Below, one piece after another: positions 36,236-45,712 of a DNA stretch of 64,000 nucleotides; the stretch's first letter is position 1, and every line of letters begins with the position of its first letter. Origin of the DNA: Anaerocolumna sp. MB42-C2 (GTDB taxonomy: Bacteria; Bacillota; Clostridia; Lachnospirales; Lachnospiraceae); contig NZ_CP133190.1 in NCBI RefSeq assembly GCF_030913705.1, positions 5,791,501 through 5,855,500 of the forward strand. The letters run 5' to 3'. The notes beneath the pieces were generated by a model. It saw nothing but the letters and a program-made list of their open reading frames with translations, did no database searches and was not told where the DNA came from. The position numbers and the translations under genes are program-made.

Positions 36236-36853
36236 ATGAAACTATCCGAAAAAATTCAAATATTAAGAAAGAAATATGGATATTCACAAGAATATTTGGC
36301 GGAAATTTGTAATGTTAGTAGACAATGTATATCTAAATGGGAAGTGGATATAGCATTACCATATATTGACAAGTTATTGATACTGAGTAAAATTTTTCAG
36401 GTCTCTATAGATGTTTTGTTAAAAGATGATTTGACAATTGATGACGCACAAGAAATTCATACATGTGGAAACAGTACTATTCTCAATGGCAGTGCAGGCT
36501 TATATGAAGGCGTCCTTATTAAAGAAAGTATAGAAAATGATTTGGTACTTGATTACCTTACAATCAACAAAGTTGAAATATGGAAGACTCAAGGCAATCC
36601 CAAATACTGGACTGTTATTTTTTTTACTTCGACAAATAGAGATTTTCCAAGTTTGCTATCAAAAGCAATTATATCAGATGAGGCAAAAGGCGGAAATTGG
36701 TTTGTTGATTTTAAAGCGGGGAATATTAAGTTTATTGTCTTCCGTAATAAAATTCTAAAATACACTATAGGGAATAGTATAGAAAAGCAAGATGTGTGCG
36801 AAGAATGCAAGAAGATGGGTATTCCCCATGAGCAAATGCAATGGGCTGAATGA
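36236..36853 (+). CDS. XRE-family protein with a C-terminal domain of unknown function
   Basis: The 205-aa protein has a Cro/C1 helix-turn-helix at residues 5-60 (YGYSQEYLAEICNVSRQCISKWEVD) and a ~140-residue C-terminal part (WKTQGNPKYWTVIFFTSTNRDFPSLL...) I cannot assign; it ends with a CEEC pair. The ATG 36236 follows AAAGGTTGG. It is the last cargo gene of A1, 17 bases before the type A right arm repeats. Confidence 0.75.
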   Translation: MKLSEKIQILRKKYGYSQEYLAEICNVSRQCISKWEVDIALPYIDKLLILSKIFQVSIDVLLKDDLTIDDAQEIHTCGNSTILNGSAGLYEGVLIKESIENDLVLDYLTINKVEIWKTQGNPKYWTVIFFTSTNRDFPSLLSKAIISDEAKGGNWFVDFKAGNIKFIVFRNKILKYTIGNSIEKQDVCEECKKMGIPHEQMQWAE

Positions 36854-36869
36854 AAAGCAAATATTTTTT

Positions 36870-36887
36870 GAGTACCCTCTTGAGTAC
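36870..36887. repeat. Type A right arm repeats (element A1)
   Basis: Two GAGTAC copies 12 bases apart, followed by ATGGATGTGCTGGAA, 60 bases before the att core. The same block precedes the att at 43626. Confidence 0.6.
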
Positions 36888-36946
36888 GTTAAAAATGGAT
36901 GTGCTGGAAAGTCCCTTTCTATCAGTATTTTTACGAGGGGATAGAA

Positions 36947-36968
36947 TTCGAATCCCGTCTCGCGCTTA
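36947..36968 (+). repeat. att copy 2
   Basis: Exact 22-base match to the tRNA-Gly 3' end plus TTA-flank. Its right flank (CGAAATCCCTTG...) is the type C left end and forms an AAATCCCTTGA/TCAAGGGATTT terminator hairpin for the integrase. Confidence 0.9.
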
Positions 36969-37009
36969 CGAAATCCCTTGATTTTCAAGGGATTTTTTGT
37001 TGCAACGAT

Positions 37010-37028
37010 ATGTGCACCGTATGTGCAC
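37010..37028. repeat. Type C left arm repeats (element C1)
   Basis: Two ATGTGCAC copies 11 bases apart lie two bases beyond the integrase stop codon, 41 bases from the att core. Confidence 0.6.
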
Positions 37029-37030
37029 TA

Positions 37031-38260
37031 CTATTTTATGTTCTTTCTATCACTCTTTTTCAGAGCTTCATTCATGATATTAAGGTTCTCTTGTTCTGTA
37101 TTGGGATTGTAAATGTAGCCAAGGGTTGTTTTCTCATCAACTTGTCCAAGCATATCCCGAATCTTATCAAGAGGCATTCCTTTCGTACTCAAGCGACTTG
37201 CAGTAGTCCTTCTTGTGCAATGAGGACTCTTGTATGTAATTCCTGCATCTCTGCAATATTTACTAAGCCAATAGGTTACCGCTCTTGCAGTTAATCGCTC
37301 ACCATTTCTTTCAAAGATAAATTCACCATTAGGATTAAGCTCTTTTGCTTTTCTTATGACTTCATTTGCTACATCAGTAAGAGAAATATAACGATATTCT
37401 GAGTCGTTTTCCTTTTTCAGATGTTCCACTATGTGGACTCCGTCACTTTTAAAATTCTCTCCGTCAAAGACAAGTACCTTTTCCTCCATCCTCTGAATAG
37501 CTATCTCTCCATACTCAATATCAGAGAATTTAAGTGCAACACCCTCTCCAATGCGAACACCTAGTTGAAACATTAATCAGATACATAATGCTTCAATTGT
37601 GCTTTCATTCTCAAGATGGGTATCTAAAGTATCAAACTCATCATTCAGATATAACTTAGAACCGTCACTTTTCTTTCTGATTGCCCGGAATTTTGACTTG
37701 ATATAGATTCCGTTCATTGGATTTTCCACAATAATCTCTTCATCGATAGCAATCCGCATTAGTGCAATCATTATGCTTTTCATGTTGTTGTATTCTCTGT
37801 TAGAAAGATTAAATTTGGTAATAGTAGAATTAAAAAAATCATTCATTATCTTGGTGGTCAGTTTCGAAATCGGCACATATACGATAGAATGCTCTTTGTA
37901 ATACTTGTTCCAATGCTCAGTATCACGTTTGACAGTTTTAATATTAAGACTTTTGTCCTTTAGACGTTCTGCTTTCCATTCTGGGAATAAGTCATTTAAG
38001 GTCAATTTCTTCTTGTTCTCATAGTAAAAAAGATACAGTTTATCAAACATGTCTTCCATAGTTATTGCGGGTATCTGCTTAAGCTTGCCATCCTCCCTTA
38101 CTGTTGTAATTACTCTGCCATTCGTACGGCTATTAATTGCATATGGATGCTTTTGTTCTACTAATTTTTTACGTGTCATCTTTAACATATCATCCACTTC
38201 TGATACAGTTAGGATATCACGACTAATTGCTTCTTTCAACATTTTATCTAAATTTAACAT
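37031..38260 (-). pseudogene. Type C tyrosine recombinase, interrupted by an in-frame TGA
   Basis: A single frame of about 410 codons from ATG 38260 has an N-terminal domain with KHPYAINSRTNGR, a core-binding domain and a catalytic domain with LGVRIGEGV (Arg), HCTRRT (His-x-x-Arg) and TTLGYI (Tyr). A TGA at 37574-37576 interrupts it at codon 229; the homologue at 43707 reads Gln there. It is only distantly similar to the type A integrase. Unless the stop is suppressed, it makes no active recombinase. Confidence 0.8.
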
Positions 38261-38360
38261 AGCGAAACCCTTCTTTCGAATAAAGGCTTCTGTTTGTTAT
38301 AGTTTTTCTTTGTTTCAGAGAGTCTGATTATTAATTCTGCCTTATCATGTTAATAGTTGC

Positions 38361-39599
38361 TTATCTGCTCTTATGGCAATTGTTTTCATGTTCTTTTTGT
38401 ATATCTTCTTTGTGAAGAATCTTGTAGTCCAATAATTCACGTATGAATTTAGGAGATACCTTTATCAATTCTGGTAAGAAGTCTTTGATGATTCGTACCA
38501 GTATGTCATATAATTTGATTTTCTGCTTGGCTTCATTAAGATAAACCTGACGCAGGAGTTCATCCGATACCTTAATATTCAGAATATCATTGGTCATATC
38601 TTTCTCCTTGGATAACTTGTTCTCTACTTCAGAGAGTTTTTCCTGTTGATTTTGAATTTCAAGGTTTTGGGCAAGAATTACTTCATTCTTTTTTTTAATC
38701 GTTTGATTTAGGCTTTCTTTTTCTTTAAGAAGAAGAGCATTCTTATCCTTTTCCATTTTCAATGCATAGTTGATGGCTTTTTGCTTTTCCATCACCTTTT
38801 TAGTATTAAAGATAGATATGTGTTCTTCAGGTTCCAAGTCCTTAGCCTGTTCCGCTAGACTTTGCTCTTTTATTTTGATTTCTGCTTCGAGCTTATTTAA
38901 AGATTTCTCCGCTTCCTTTAATTTAAAGGCTTGGACTTCCAAATGCTTCTCGGCTTCACAAAAATCATGTTTCTCTCCCCGGTCAAACCCATATTCTTTA
39001 CCAACCGTATTATACATATAATCTTGGAATTTGCGATAACTGAATTGTCCTTTCCATAGTTCTGTTATGGAAATTTTCTTACAATCTTTCTTTTTATCAT
39101 GAACTATTGGTATTGCAATTAAATGCATGTGCGGAGTTATTTTTCCTTCGGGAAAGAGAGCTTTTAACTCTTCATCATTAGGATGAAAAGCTTCATCACG
39201 ATGAACAGTAGCAGATAAAATAATCATATCAGCGAAGTAATTCTGAATTGCCTGCAATTCCTTTTTGAAGAATACATCTTGTTCCTCAAGACTCATTTCT
39301 GATATTTTCTCACTTGGTGGATAAACCAGAAATTCATCTAAGAACTTTGTTTGCTTTTCTTCTGCTCCTTGTACTTTTAGCTGCCCTTTAAATGCTCCGT
39401 TTTGATACAGACGATTGAACGCTGTGAGATAGGTTTCTCCCTCTTTCAGGTTATTTGCTATGCTGGTATTAAGATGAGTAAGTGATGCATCAATGTTCTT
39501 GTTTCCGTAGTTTTTCAGTGTCCTGAAATTATGTTGATACGGAAATCGCATCTTTGATTTTATGTAGCCTTGATGTCTTACAATGCAAACATTTGCCAT
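38361..39599 (-). CDS. mobV: MobV/Pre-type relaxase
   Basis: The 412-aa protein has the N-terminal relaxase domain of the Mob/Pre family: MANVCIVRHQGYIKSKM start, IILSATVHRDEAFHP and the ITPHMHLIAIPIV metal-binding motif. A long coiled coil spans about 210-350. It should nick an oriT and lead element C1 through a helper conjugation apparatus. AAGGAGG lies before the ATG. It is upstream of the integrase on the same strand and appears intact although the integrase is not. Confidence 0.85.
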   Translation of the reverse strand: MANVCIVRHQGYIKSKMRFPYQHNFRTLKNYGNKNIDASLTHLNTSIANNLKEGETYLTAFNRLYQNGAFKGQLKVQGAEEKQTKFLDEFLVYPPSEKISEMSLEEQDVFFKKELQAIQNYFADMIILSATVHRDEAFHPNDEELKALFPEGKITPHMHLIAIPIVHDKKKDCKKISITELWKGQFSYRKFQDYMYNTVGKEYGFDRGEKHDFCEAEKHLEVQAFKLKEAEKSLNKLEAEIKIKEQSLAEQAKDLEPEEHISIFNTKKVMEKQKAINYALKMEKDKNALLLKEKESLNQTIKKKNEVILAQNLEIQNQQEKLSEVENKLSKEKDMTNDILNIKVSDELLRQVYLNEAKQKIKLYDILVRIIKDFLPELIKVSPKFIRELLDYKILHKEDIQKEHENNCHKSR

Positions 39600-39738
39600 A
39601 AGAATTTCCTCCTTTAAAATTCGTTAATCTGGTACATTAATAAAAATGACAGACGAATTTAAAAAGAAGCACTTTTTTCATTTTTTTCAGAAAAGGGTTT
39701 ACATCTCTTATATTTCAGATTATCTGTATTAACTCACT

Positions 39739-39763
39739 AGGGCAGTTAAACTGCAACTGCCCT
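39739..39763. other. Candidate oriT inverted repeat
   Basis: AGGGCAGTT and AACTGCCCT pair exactly around a 7-base loop, 140 bases before mobV, followed by CTGCTCGCTCTCCGA. The latter segment recurs at 45777 in the deleted element C3. oriT sites of MobV systems lie just upstream of the gene, so this is a fair candidate. Confidence 0.4.
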
Positions 39764-39940
39764 GCTCGCTCTCCGAGGGGTCTGCGACGCTTTTGCATCA
39801 TATTCACGTCAAAACAACGAAGAATCCATGCGCAGCATGGAAATTCGTTGTACCGTCCACTTCATCATGGAGGATTTTGCATCTATATGCCATATTTCAT
39901 AATCTTTTATTTTACACAAAAGAAAGTCTTCACAATTATA

Positions 39941-39987
39941 GGAAGTGTAGGAGATACACATTGATAAGAGGTGTACACAGATTATTG
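39941..39987 (+). repeat. Type C cargo leader, copy 1
   Basis: A block around GGAGATACACATTG and GGTGTACACAGATTATTG with a TACAC/GTGTA dyad precedes the AT-rich promoter of VanZ. Related blocks precede the cargo genes at 46161 and 53575. Confidence 0.55.
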
Positions 39988-40070
39988 TAAAATTTTATTT
40001 ATTTATTTTATTAAATATGGTATTATGATTTAATAATTTACATATAAGTTTGAATTTGTGGAGGGGAATT

Positions 40071-40598
40071 ATGATGAGCGATATAAAAAATAAATGGATA
40101 AAAGTGTTACATAATTTTTTGCTTTATGGAGTTATGTTTTTTTATTTAATGATACTATTTATTCTTTTATTTCATAAAAAAAGTATTGGTTCCTTTCAAT
40201 CTGTAAATTTAATTCCTTTTCGTACAATAGATAGTTACTTGTTCAATGATGATTTAATACATGAATCTTTTGTATTAAGTAACATATTAGGTAATATAAT
40301 AATTTTTATTCCTTTGGGAATATATATGACATTAGTAAATCGAAATAAATTAATACTTGTTAATACTATTTTAGTTACTTTGTTGAGTCTACTTGTTGAA
40401 ATTGCACAATTTATTTTTGCGGTAGGAGCAACAGATATTGATGACATAATTTTAAATACTATTGGCGGATTACTCGGTGTTCTCTTATTTCATGTAATAA
40501 GTTATCTTTTCAAGGATAAAACTAAATTAGCTATTGAGGTAATTGCACCAGCTGGAGGGATAGTTGCCTTTGTAATTTTATTTTTTATGAATAGATAA
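40071..40598 (+). CDS. VanZ-family membrane protein
   Basis: The ~175-aa protein has about five membrane helices and the VanZ pattern: NLIPFRTI after the first helix, LGNIIIFIPLGIY in the second and VEIAQFIFAVGATDIDDIILNTIGGLLG with the conserved acidic residues. VanZ confers low-level teicoplanin resistance in enterococci, but most relatives have unknown roles. GGAGGGG precedes ATG 40071. It is the single cargo gene of element C1. Confidence 0.88.
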   Translation: MMSDIKNKWIKVLHNFLLYGVMFFYLMILFILLFHKKSIGSFQSVNLIPFRTIDSYLFNDDLIHESFVLSNILGNIIIFIPLGIYMTLVNRNKLILVNTILVTLLSLLVEIAQFIFAVGATDIDDIILNTIGGLLGVLLFHVISYLFKDKTKLAIEVIAPAGGIVAFVILFFMNR

Positions 40599-40701
40599 AA
40601 TCTTTTACAAATCCCGGTTTGTCGAATAGACATCTTGGTGTGCAACTTCCAATTTGTTGCATTGATTTTGAAAGAGTCTATTAAAATTCTTATTAAAAAA
40701 T

Positions 40702-40721
40702 ATGTGCACTATTATGTGCAC
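40702..40721. repeat. Type C right arm repeats (element C1)
   Basis: Two ATGTGCAC copies 12 bases apart followed by a GAATCAGAAGTGGATGAA block, 59 bases before the att core. The same block precedes the att copies at 45713 and 47500. Confidence 0.6.
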
Positions 40722-40779
40722 ATGAATCAGAAGTGGATGAAACCCCTTTCTTTTCAGTATTTGTAGGATAGGATTATGG

Positions 40780-40801
40780 TTCGAATCCCGTCTCGCACTT
40801 A
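40780..40801 (+). repeat. att copy 3
   Basis: Matches the tRNA-Gly 3' end with one change (TCGCACT for TCGCGCT). Right flank is a type A left end. Confidence 0.88.
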
Positions 40802-40826
40802 ACTTAATTCGTCAGAATTTCTTTAT

Positions 40827-42176
40827 TTAAAAGGCTTCTGGCGATTTTTCATTTCTGGAGTTTTGAGTACGCATGAGTACGTCGCTTCCGTTCATACCCG
40901 AAAGAGCATTCACAAGCTGTCTTGATGTCTTCTGCTTTCCTTGGTTATTCAGTATGTAGGTACGAGTGGTAGCTTCATCATTGTGACCAAGAGACCATTG
41001 AATGTCTTCAATTTCCACTTTTTTTCTTCTCATTTCAGATGCTACCGTTCTGCGAATATCATGAGTAGATTTGACTTCGATTCCTGCACGTCTGCACTGA
41101 GCATGGATACAGTTATCGACTTCACGAATCTTAGTTCTGCCTTCTTTATCACAGAAGATAAAATCACCATCCGAATACCCTGCTTCCTCATTGATACGCT
41201 TAACCGTCTGAAACAGATTAATTTCATAATCACTTAAAGGGAGATACCGGTCACCAGCAGGGCTTTTCTTCTTCGTATACTCACAAATGGCAACTTTGAG
41301 TTTCCCGTTTTCATCTTCAACACGACTTTCCATTCGATGGATATGTATTTCTCTGGCTTCCCAATCAATATCCGACCATTTCAGTGCCACAGCCTCACCT
41401 ATCCTAAGACCAAGCTTGAACAGAAGAAATACCACATAGGCATCCGTCTCGTATGGCAGCTGCATTAACCGCTTGTTCAGTTGTCGAAATAGTTTTTCCT
41501 TTTCTTCTGGGAGATAGACACTACTTTCATCTTTGGGATTATTAGGTGGTTTACAGCCATTCACTTTGATTTCAATGTCATCATATGGATTGGACAGAAT
41601 TAAGCCTTTCTTCTTCGCGTACTTCATTAAGTCCTTGAAAATCAACTTCATATTGTCCAGTTCTTTCTTGGTCAAATTATATTCACTGATACAGCCATGA
41701 AAGAAATCTTCAATATCTTCGACTGTGATTCTGTCGATAGATTTTCTGACGATTTTGGTGTTATTGTAATATTTCTCCCAATGGTTGCGATTTCTCTGAA
41801 TTGTCCTGCTACTCAGATTCATTCCCTTGCGTTTCTCTATCCACAGAGGATACAGAATTTCCAAGGTTTCTTTCTTTACTGGAAAATAAATTTTGTATAG
41901 TTTCTGATATATCCCTTCTTCGGTATAAGAAGTTATTTTAACCCTCTTATTCACCTCTGTATCCAGGATATAGGTCATCCAGCGTCCACCTTTCTTAATT
42001 GGTGGTGTTATCTGGTATGGATGCTTCTGTAATACTTTTTCTTTCTTCATTTCTTTCACTATACTTTCCAGCTCATCCGACTTCATTGTACCGCAGGTAA
42101 AGTATTCTTTCAAAAGGTTTTTCTCTTCAAGATTGATTTGTTTCATAAAATGCCTCACTTCAGAATAAGATGGCAT
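40827..42176 (-). CDS. Tyrosine recombinase, type A integrase (copy 2)
   Basis: This 449-aa integrase is about 96% identical to the one at 32726 by my residue count (about 18 differences), with all catalytic residues kept (Arg258, His372, Arg375, His398, Tyr407). The last codons again contain the GAGTAC arm repeats (40865-40881). Nucleotide differences cluster in the middle of the gene, suggesting either a mosaic origin or uneven divergence. It should act on the att copy 25 bases from its stop. Confidence 0.92.
   Translation of the reverse strand: MPSYSEVRHFMKQINLEEKNLLKEYFTCGTMKSDELESIVKEMKKEKVLQKHPYQITPPIKKGGRWMTYILDTEVNKRVKITSYTEEGIYQKLYKIYFPVKKETLEILYPLWIEKRKGMNLSSRTIQRNRNHWEKYYNNTKIVRKSIDRITVEDIEDFFHGCISEYNLTKKELDNMKLIFKDLMKYAKKKGLILSNPYDDIEIKVNGCKPPNNPKDESSVYLPEEKEKLFRQLNKRLMQLPYETDAYVVFLLFKLGLRIGEAVALKWSDIDWEAREIHIHRMESRVEDENGKLKVAICEYTKKKSPAGDRYLPLSDYEINLFQTVKRINEEAGYSDGDFIFCDKEGRTKIREVDNCIHAQCRRAGIEVKSTHDIRRTVASEMRRKKVEIEDIQWSLGHNDEATTRTYILNNQGKQKTSRQLVNALSGMNGSDVLMRTQNSRNEKSPEAF
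40865..40881. repeat. Type A left arm repeats (element A2)
   Basis: Two direct GAGTACG copies ten bases apart, in the same codons as in copy 1. Confidence 0.6.
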
Positions 42177-42247
42177 TTTTGTTTGTTATCATTTTTAAAA
42201 TTTTGTTTGCTATTTTTGTTTCTATGCCTCAATTTAAATATGCAAGA

Positions 42248-42368
42248 TTATTTTGAAAACAAAGCATTATTCAGGTAATGTTCAGCAATGACGCTGATTC
42301 TTGTTATGTCCAAGTGCTTTTGAAGTGATTTTCATTGCTTCTTTGTCATACCAGATACCTTTCTTATC
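42248..42368 (-). pseudogene. 3' remnant of the second type A recombinase
   Basis: About 120 bases match the C-terminal end of the broken recombinase at 34147, including the same one-base shift before the RISVIAEHYL segment. The match stops at about 42368 and resumes with backbone equivalent to 35143, so an internal deletion removed the rest. Confidence 0.75.
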
Positions 42369-42616
42369 ACTTTGTGTTTAGAAAGAAATTTAATAAAGGG
42401 TTCTTTCATTCCCTACCAAGCTTCCTTGGCGATGTCGCATGGTGAAATCTCCATTTGAGATAATTATTAAGCACAAGGATGTTTCTTCCATCCTTCAACT
42501 CATTTTGTTTTGTTAAATTAAATTAACATAACTCAATTTGTTTGTTTCTCCTTTCGTATTTGATGCTAAGAATATAATTGAATCACTTGCTCAATATATG
42601 AAAAATGGTAAAAAAA

Positions 42617-42670
42617 ATCCCAATAACCGTTTACCCATTCATAAATGTAATGTGTAACCGTTATTGGAAT
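42617..42670. repeat. Type A backbone hairpin, copy 2
   Basis: AATCCCAATAACCG faces CGTTATTGGAAT around TTTACCCATTC...ATGTGTAAC. It lies in the 466-base gap before the MBL cargo gene; the rest of the gap is A2 backbone and an AT-rich promoter region. Confidence 0.7.
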
Positions 42671-42834
42671 ATGTTGGCATGTAAATAAAAGAGTGATATA
42701 ATAGATAAAGTTTAATGAAGCTTATTATATATCAGTTTTACTACATTTCTGTTAAAACTGCTAACTAATAATGAAATGGATAGGATTTACAAGTTCAGAC
42801 AATTTATATTATGTAAATATTTGGAGGTAGAACT

Positions 42835-43533
42835 GTGAAAGAAATTACGAAAGATTTATTTGTTATTCAAGATGAAGTTTTAAAGGCGAATATTTATGTG
42901 TTGTTAGCAAAAAACGGATATTATTTAATAGATACAGGAATTTTTATGAAAACAAGATATTTGATTGAAATATTGACGAAGAATAAATTCCCTCTTTCTG
43001 ACTTAAAAATGATTATTCTAACCCATTGCCATTGTGACCATATAGGCGGAGCTGCGGAGCTTGTAAAATATTCAGGCGCAAAGTTAGCAGCGCATAAAAA
43101 TGATGTTCCGTTTATTTTGCAACAAAATGTAATTGAAGGTACTTATCACAGCATGATGTTAGAAGAGCAGAAATACATGCGTCAGTTTAATTGTGTTGTG
43201 AATCAAATTGACTGTATTTTAGAAGATGGCGATATAATTGACATCTTTGGCGGTTTGCAAGTTATAAATGTACCCGGGCATACACCAGGGAGTATTGCCT
43301 TATATCAAGCCGATAAAAAAATAATGTTTTTTAGTGATGTTATCAGGAATAAACAAGACAGAGGCCTTGTAATTGGTATCCCCGAGAAATTTAACGTAAA
43401 TACTAATCAGGTTCATATCGATGCAAAAAAATTGTTGAGTTATTCCATTGAGTATGCATTATTTGGTCATGGTTCAGCAATAACAAAGAATGCCAACTAT
43501 ATACTGAATGAGGCACTTGAATCTATTTTATGA
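42835..43533 (+). CDS. MBL-fold hydrolase, cargo of element A2
   Basis: The 232-aa protein has the metal motif THCHCDHIGG (His64, His66, Asp68, His69), a later GHTPGS ligand and a C-terminal FGHGSAI His. This is the general MBL hydrolase layout (glyoxalase II, lactonase or related); the substrate is unknown. GTG start with GGAGGT six bases upstream. It occupies the cargo slot after the hairpin and ends 17 bases before the type A right arm repeats. Confidence 0.85.
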   Translation: MKEITKDLFVIQDEVLKANIYVLLAKNGYYLIDTGIFMKTRYLIEILTKNKFPLSDLKMIILTHCHCDHIGGAAELVKYSGAKLAAHKNDVPFILQQNVIEGTYHSMMLEEQKYMRQFNCVVNQIDCILEDGDIIDIFGGLQVINVPGHTPGSIALYQADKKIMFFSDVIRNKQDRGLVIGIPEKFNVNTNQVHIDAKKLLSYSIEYALFGHGSAITKNANYILNEALESIL

Positions 43534-43549
43534 AATAATATATGATTTT

Positions 43550-43567
43550 GAGTACCCTCTTGAGTAC
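43550..43567. repeat. Type A right arm repeats (element A2)
   Basis: GAGTAC twice, 12 bases apart, in a block nearly identical to that at 36870. Confidence 0.6.
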
Positions 43568-43625
43568 GTTAAAATTGGATGTGCTGGAAAGACCCTTTCT
43601 ATCAATATTTATCGATGGGGTAGAA

Positions 43626-43647
43626 TTCGAATCCCGTCTCGCGCTTA
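43626..43647 (+). repeat. att copy 4
   Basis: Exact match to the tRNA-Gly 3' end; right flank is a type C left end with the AAATCCCTTGA hairpin. Confidence 0.9.
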
Positions 43648-43688
43648 CGAAATCCCTTGATTTTCAAGGGATTTTTTGTTGCTTGTAT

Positions 43689-43707
43689 ATGTGCACCGTA
43701 TGTGTAC
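43689..43707. repeat. Type C left arm repeats (element C2)
   Basis: ATGTGCAC and a diverged ATGTGTAC, 11 bases apart, next to the integrase stop. Confidence 0.5.
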
Positions 43708-44651
43708 TAGTTTTTCTTATTCTTTTTATTGCTACTATTCAGAGACTTATTCATAATGTCCAAGTTACCTTGTTCCGTATTGGGATTGTAAATGTAACTG
43801 AGAGTAGTCCTTTCATCGACTTGTCCAAGAATTTCCCTTATCTTATCCAAGGGCATTCCTTCCATACCTAAGCGGCTTGCAGTAGTCCTTCTTGTACAAT
43901 GAGGACTCTTGTATGTAATTCCTGCATCTCTGCAATACTTACTAAGCCAATAGGTTACTGCTCTTGCAGTTAATCGTTCACCATTTCTTTCAAAGATAAA
44001 CTCACCATCGGGATTAAGCTCTTTGGCTTTTCTTATGATTTCCTTTGCTACGTCAGTAAGAAGAATAAAGCGATACTCCGAATCATTTTCCTTTTTCAAA
44101 TGCTCCACTATCTGGACACCGGCACTCTTAAAATTCTCTCCGTCAAAGACTAGAACCTTTTCTTCCATCCTTTGAATTGCTATCTTACCATACTCGATAT
44201 CAGAGAATTTAAGCGCTACACCTTCTCCAATTCGAACACCAAGCTGAAACATAAGCTGTATGCATAATGCTTCAATCGTACTTTCTTCTTCCAGAAAAGT
44301 ATCTAGAGCACCGAAGTCATCATTCAGATACAACTTGGAACCGTCACTTTTCTTTCTAACTGCTCGAAATTTTGCCTTGATATAAATTCCATTCATTGGA
44401 TTTTCCGCTATAATCTCTTCATCAATTGCAATACGGAGTAAAGCAATCATTATGCTTTTCATGTTGTTATATTCTCTGTTAGAGAGTTTAAATTTGGTAA
44501 TGGTAGCATTAAAGAAATTATTCAACATCTTGGTGGTCAGCTTTGAAATCGGCACATGAATGATGGGATGGTCTTTGTAATACTTATTCCAATGCTCATT
44601 ATCCCGTCTGACAGTTTTAATATTAAGGCTCTTGTCCTTTAGACGTTCTTC
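43707..44651 (-). pseudogene. 5'-truncated type C integrase (copy 2)
   Basis: The frame is open and homologous to the integrase at 37031 from about 44651 to the stop, including LGVRIGEGV (Arg), HCTRRT and TTLSYI (Tyr). The first ~95 codons are missing and the match breaks off sharply. The longest ATG-initiated part starts at 44555 and retains the whole catalytic domain, so a truncated catalytic fragment might still be made. Where copy 1 has a TGA this copy reads Gln. Confidence 0.78.
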
Positions 44652-44922
44652 CTATAAGGCTTTATAACCTTAATGGTATTTAGTCAAACTAATTTATTTA
44701 TCTTTTTACAGACGGAAAGAAGAAATTTTTTCGAAAAGAAAGTATACATCTTTTTCATAAGTGTAGATGTTACACTATTTTGTTTTGTGTACCCTGCTGC
44801 TTTTTATTATTTAGGAAATACTGTTTTAGGGATAGTAAGATTATTTGGAATTTTTAAGGAATTACTTGATTAGCATGTTATAATGCTTTACAATAGCCAT
44901 ATCAAAAGAAAAGGGGACAATA

Positions 44923-45303
44923 ATGAAAACAAAAAACAAATTGTTATATAAAGTTATCACGTATTTATTGTTGTTCCTTTGTGCGACATGTATATCATTT
45001 CATTTGACTATATATGGAGCACAATCTGTACAAGAGATTCAAGATTCGCAGTTAGCTTCTATAAATCGCGAATACAACAATTCTGGCGATGGAAACAACA
45101 ATTCAATAATCCATAAATTAATTAGCAATAAACATAATCGTACTAATGTAATTAATAATTCTGGATTACTATTTTGTTTAGCATGCACATTTAATATAAT
45201 AAATACTATTCAGATTAGTGAATCCTACCTCTATGAACATGAATATTTTTCTAAAATATATACAAGGTCTTTAGTAGCTCAAAAAATTCGTTTAAATAAT
45301 TGA
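44923..45303 (+). CDS. Hypothetical membrane/secreted cargo protein (126 aa)
   Basis: It begins with a signal-peptide or anchor helix (KVITYLLLFLCATCISFHLTIYGAQS), then an Asn-rich segment and a second hydrophobic stretch (GLLFCLACTFNIINTI). AAGGGG lies upstream of the ATG. No family recognised. It is the first cargo gene of element C2. Confidence 0.5.
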   Translation: MKTKNKLLYKVITYLLLFLCATCISFHLTIYGAQSVQEIQDSQLASINREYNNSGDGNNNSIIHKLISNKHNRTNVINNSGLLFCLACTFNIINTIQISESYLYEHEYFSKIYTRSLVAQKIRLNN

Positions 45304-45372
45304 ATCTTTTTTACATGGGAATCCAAATTGACATTTTAAGGTGTCATTATTACTATGTAAGAAGGAGATTTG

Positions 45373-45591
45373 ATGAAAAATAGAATATATAAAAGTATAA
45401 AGCAGTTTTTTGTAATGCTTTCTATTAGCATGACTTTATTCTTAGGACCTGTTGCTGGTAATGAAGTAAGTAAAATGCTAAAAAGCATGGATGAAAGAAA
45501 TGCATTGATAAAAGAAATAAATGAAGCTGAGAACGAAGAAAATAGTGATGATAAACTCAAGCTAAAAAGTACTCAGTTCAAAGAGATATAA
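45373..45591 (+). CDS. Small secreted-type protein (72 aa)
   Basis: The N-terminus (KNRIYKSIKQFFVMLSISMTLFLGPVAG) is a typical signal peptide; the remaining ~45 residues are highly charged (KSMDERNALIKEINEAENEE), probably helical. GAAGGAGA precedes the ATG. It may act with the preceding gene; function unknown. Confidence 0.5.
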   Translation: MKNRIYKSIKQFFVMLSISMTLFLGPVAGNEVSKMLKSMDERNALIKEINEAENEENSDDKLKLKSTQFKEI

Positions 45592-45633
45592 GTTTTTTTC
45601 AATCATTGGCTCATAATTTTTAGCCATAAAAAT

Positions 45634-45653
45634 ATGTGCACTATTATGTGCAC
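45634..45653. repeat. Type C right arm repeats (element C2)
   Basis: ATGTGCAC twice, 12 bases apart, in the same block as at 40702. Confidence 0.6.
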
Positions 45654-45712
45654 ATGAATCAGAAGTGGATGAAACTCCTTTCTTTTCAGTATTTGTAGGA
45701 TAGGATTTATGG

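Larger units (their letters stand above)
32679..36968. mobile_element. Integrative element A1
   Basis: Bounded by att copies at 32679 and 36947. Contents: intact 449-aa integrase, broken second recombinase, backbone hairpin, then a 122-aa cargo protein and an XRE-type protein. GAGTAC direct repeats lie in the integrase end and again just before the right att, defining type A. Confidence 0.7.
36947..40801. mobile_element. Integrative/mobilisable element C1
   Basis: Bounded by att copies at 36947 and 40780. Contains the nonsense-interrupted type C integrase, a MobV relaxase, an oriT-like region and a VanZ-family cargo gene. ATGTGCAC direct repeats stand at both ends, defining type C. Confidence 0.7.
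40780..43647. mobile_element. Integrative element A2
   Basis: Bounded by att copies at 40780 and 43626. It carries an intact type A integrase, a short 3' remnant of the second recombinase, the backbone hairpin and an MBL-fold cargo gene. About 870 bases of backbone present in A1 are deleted here. Confidence 0.7.
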
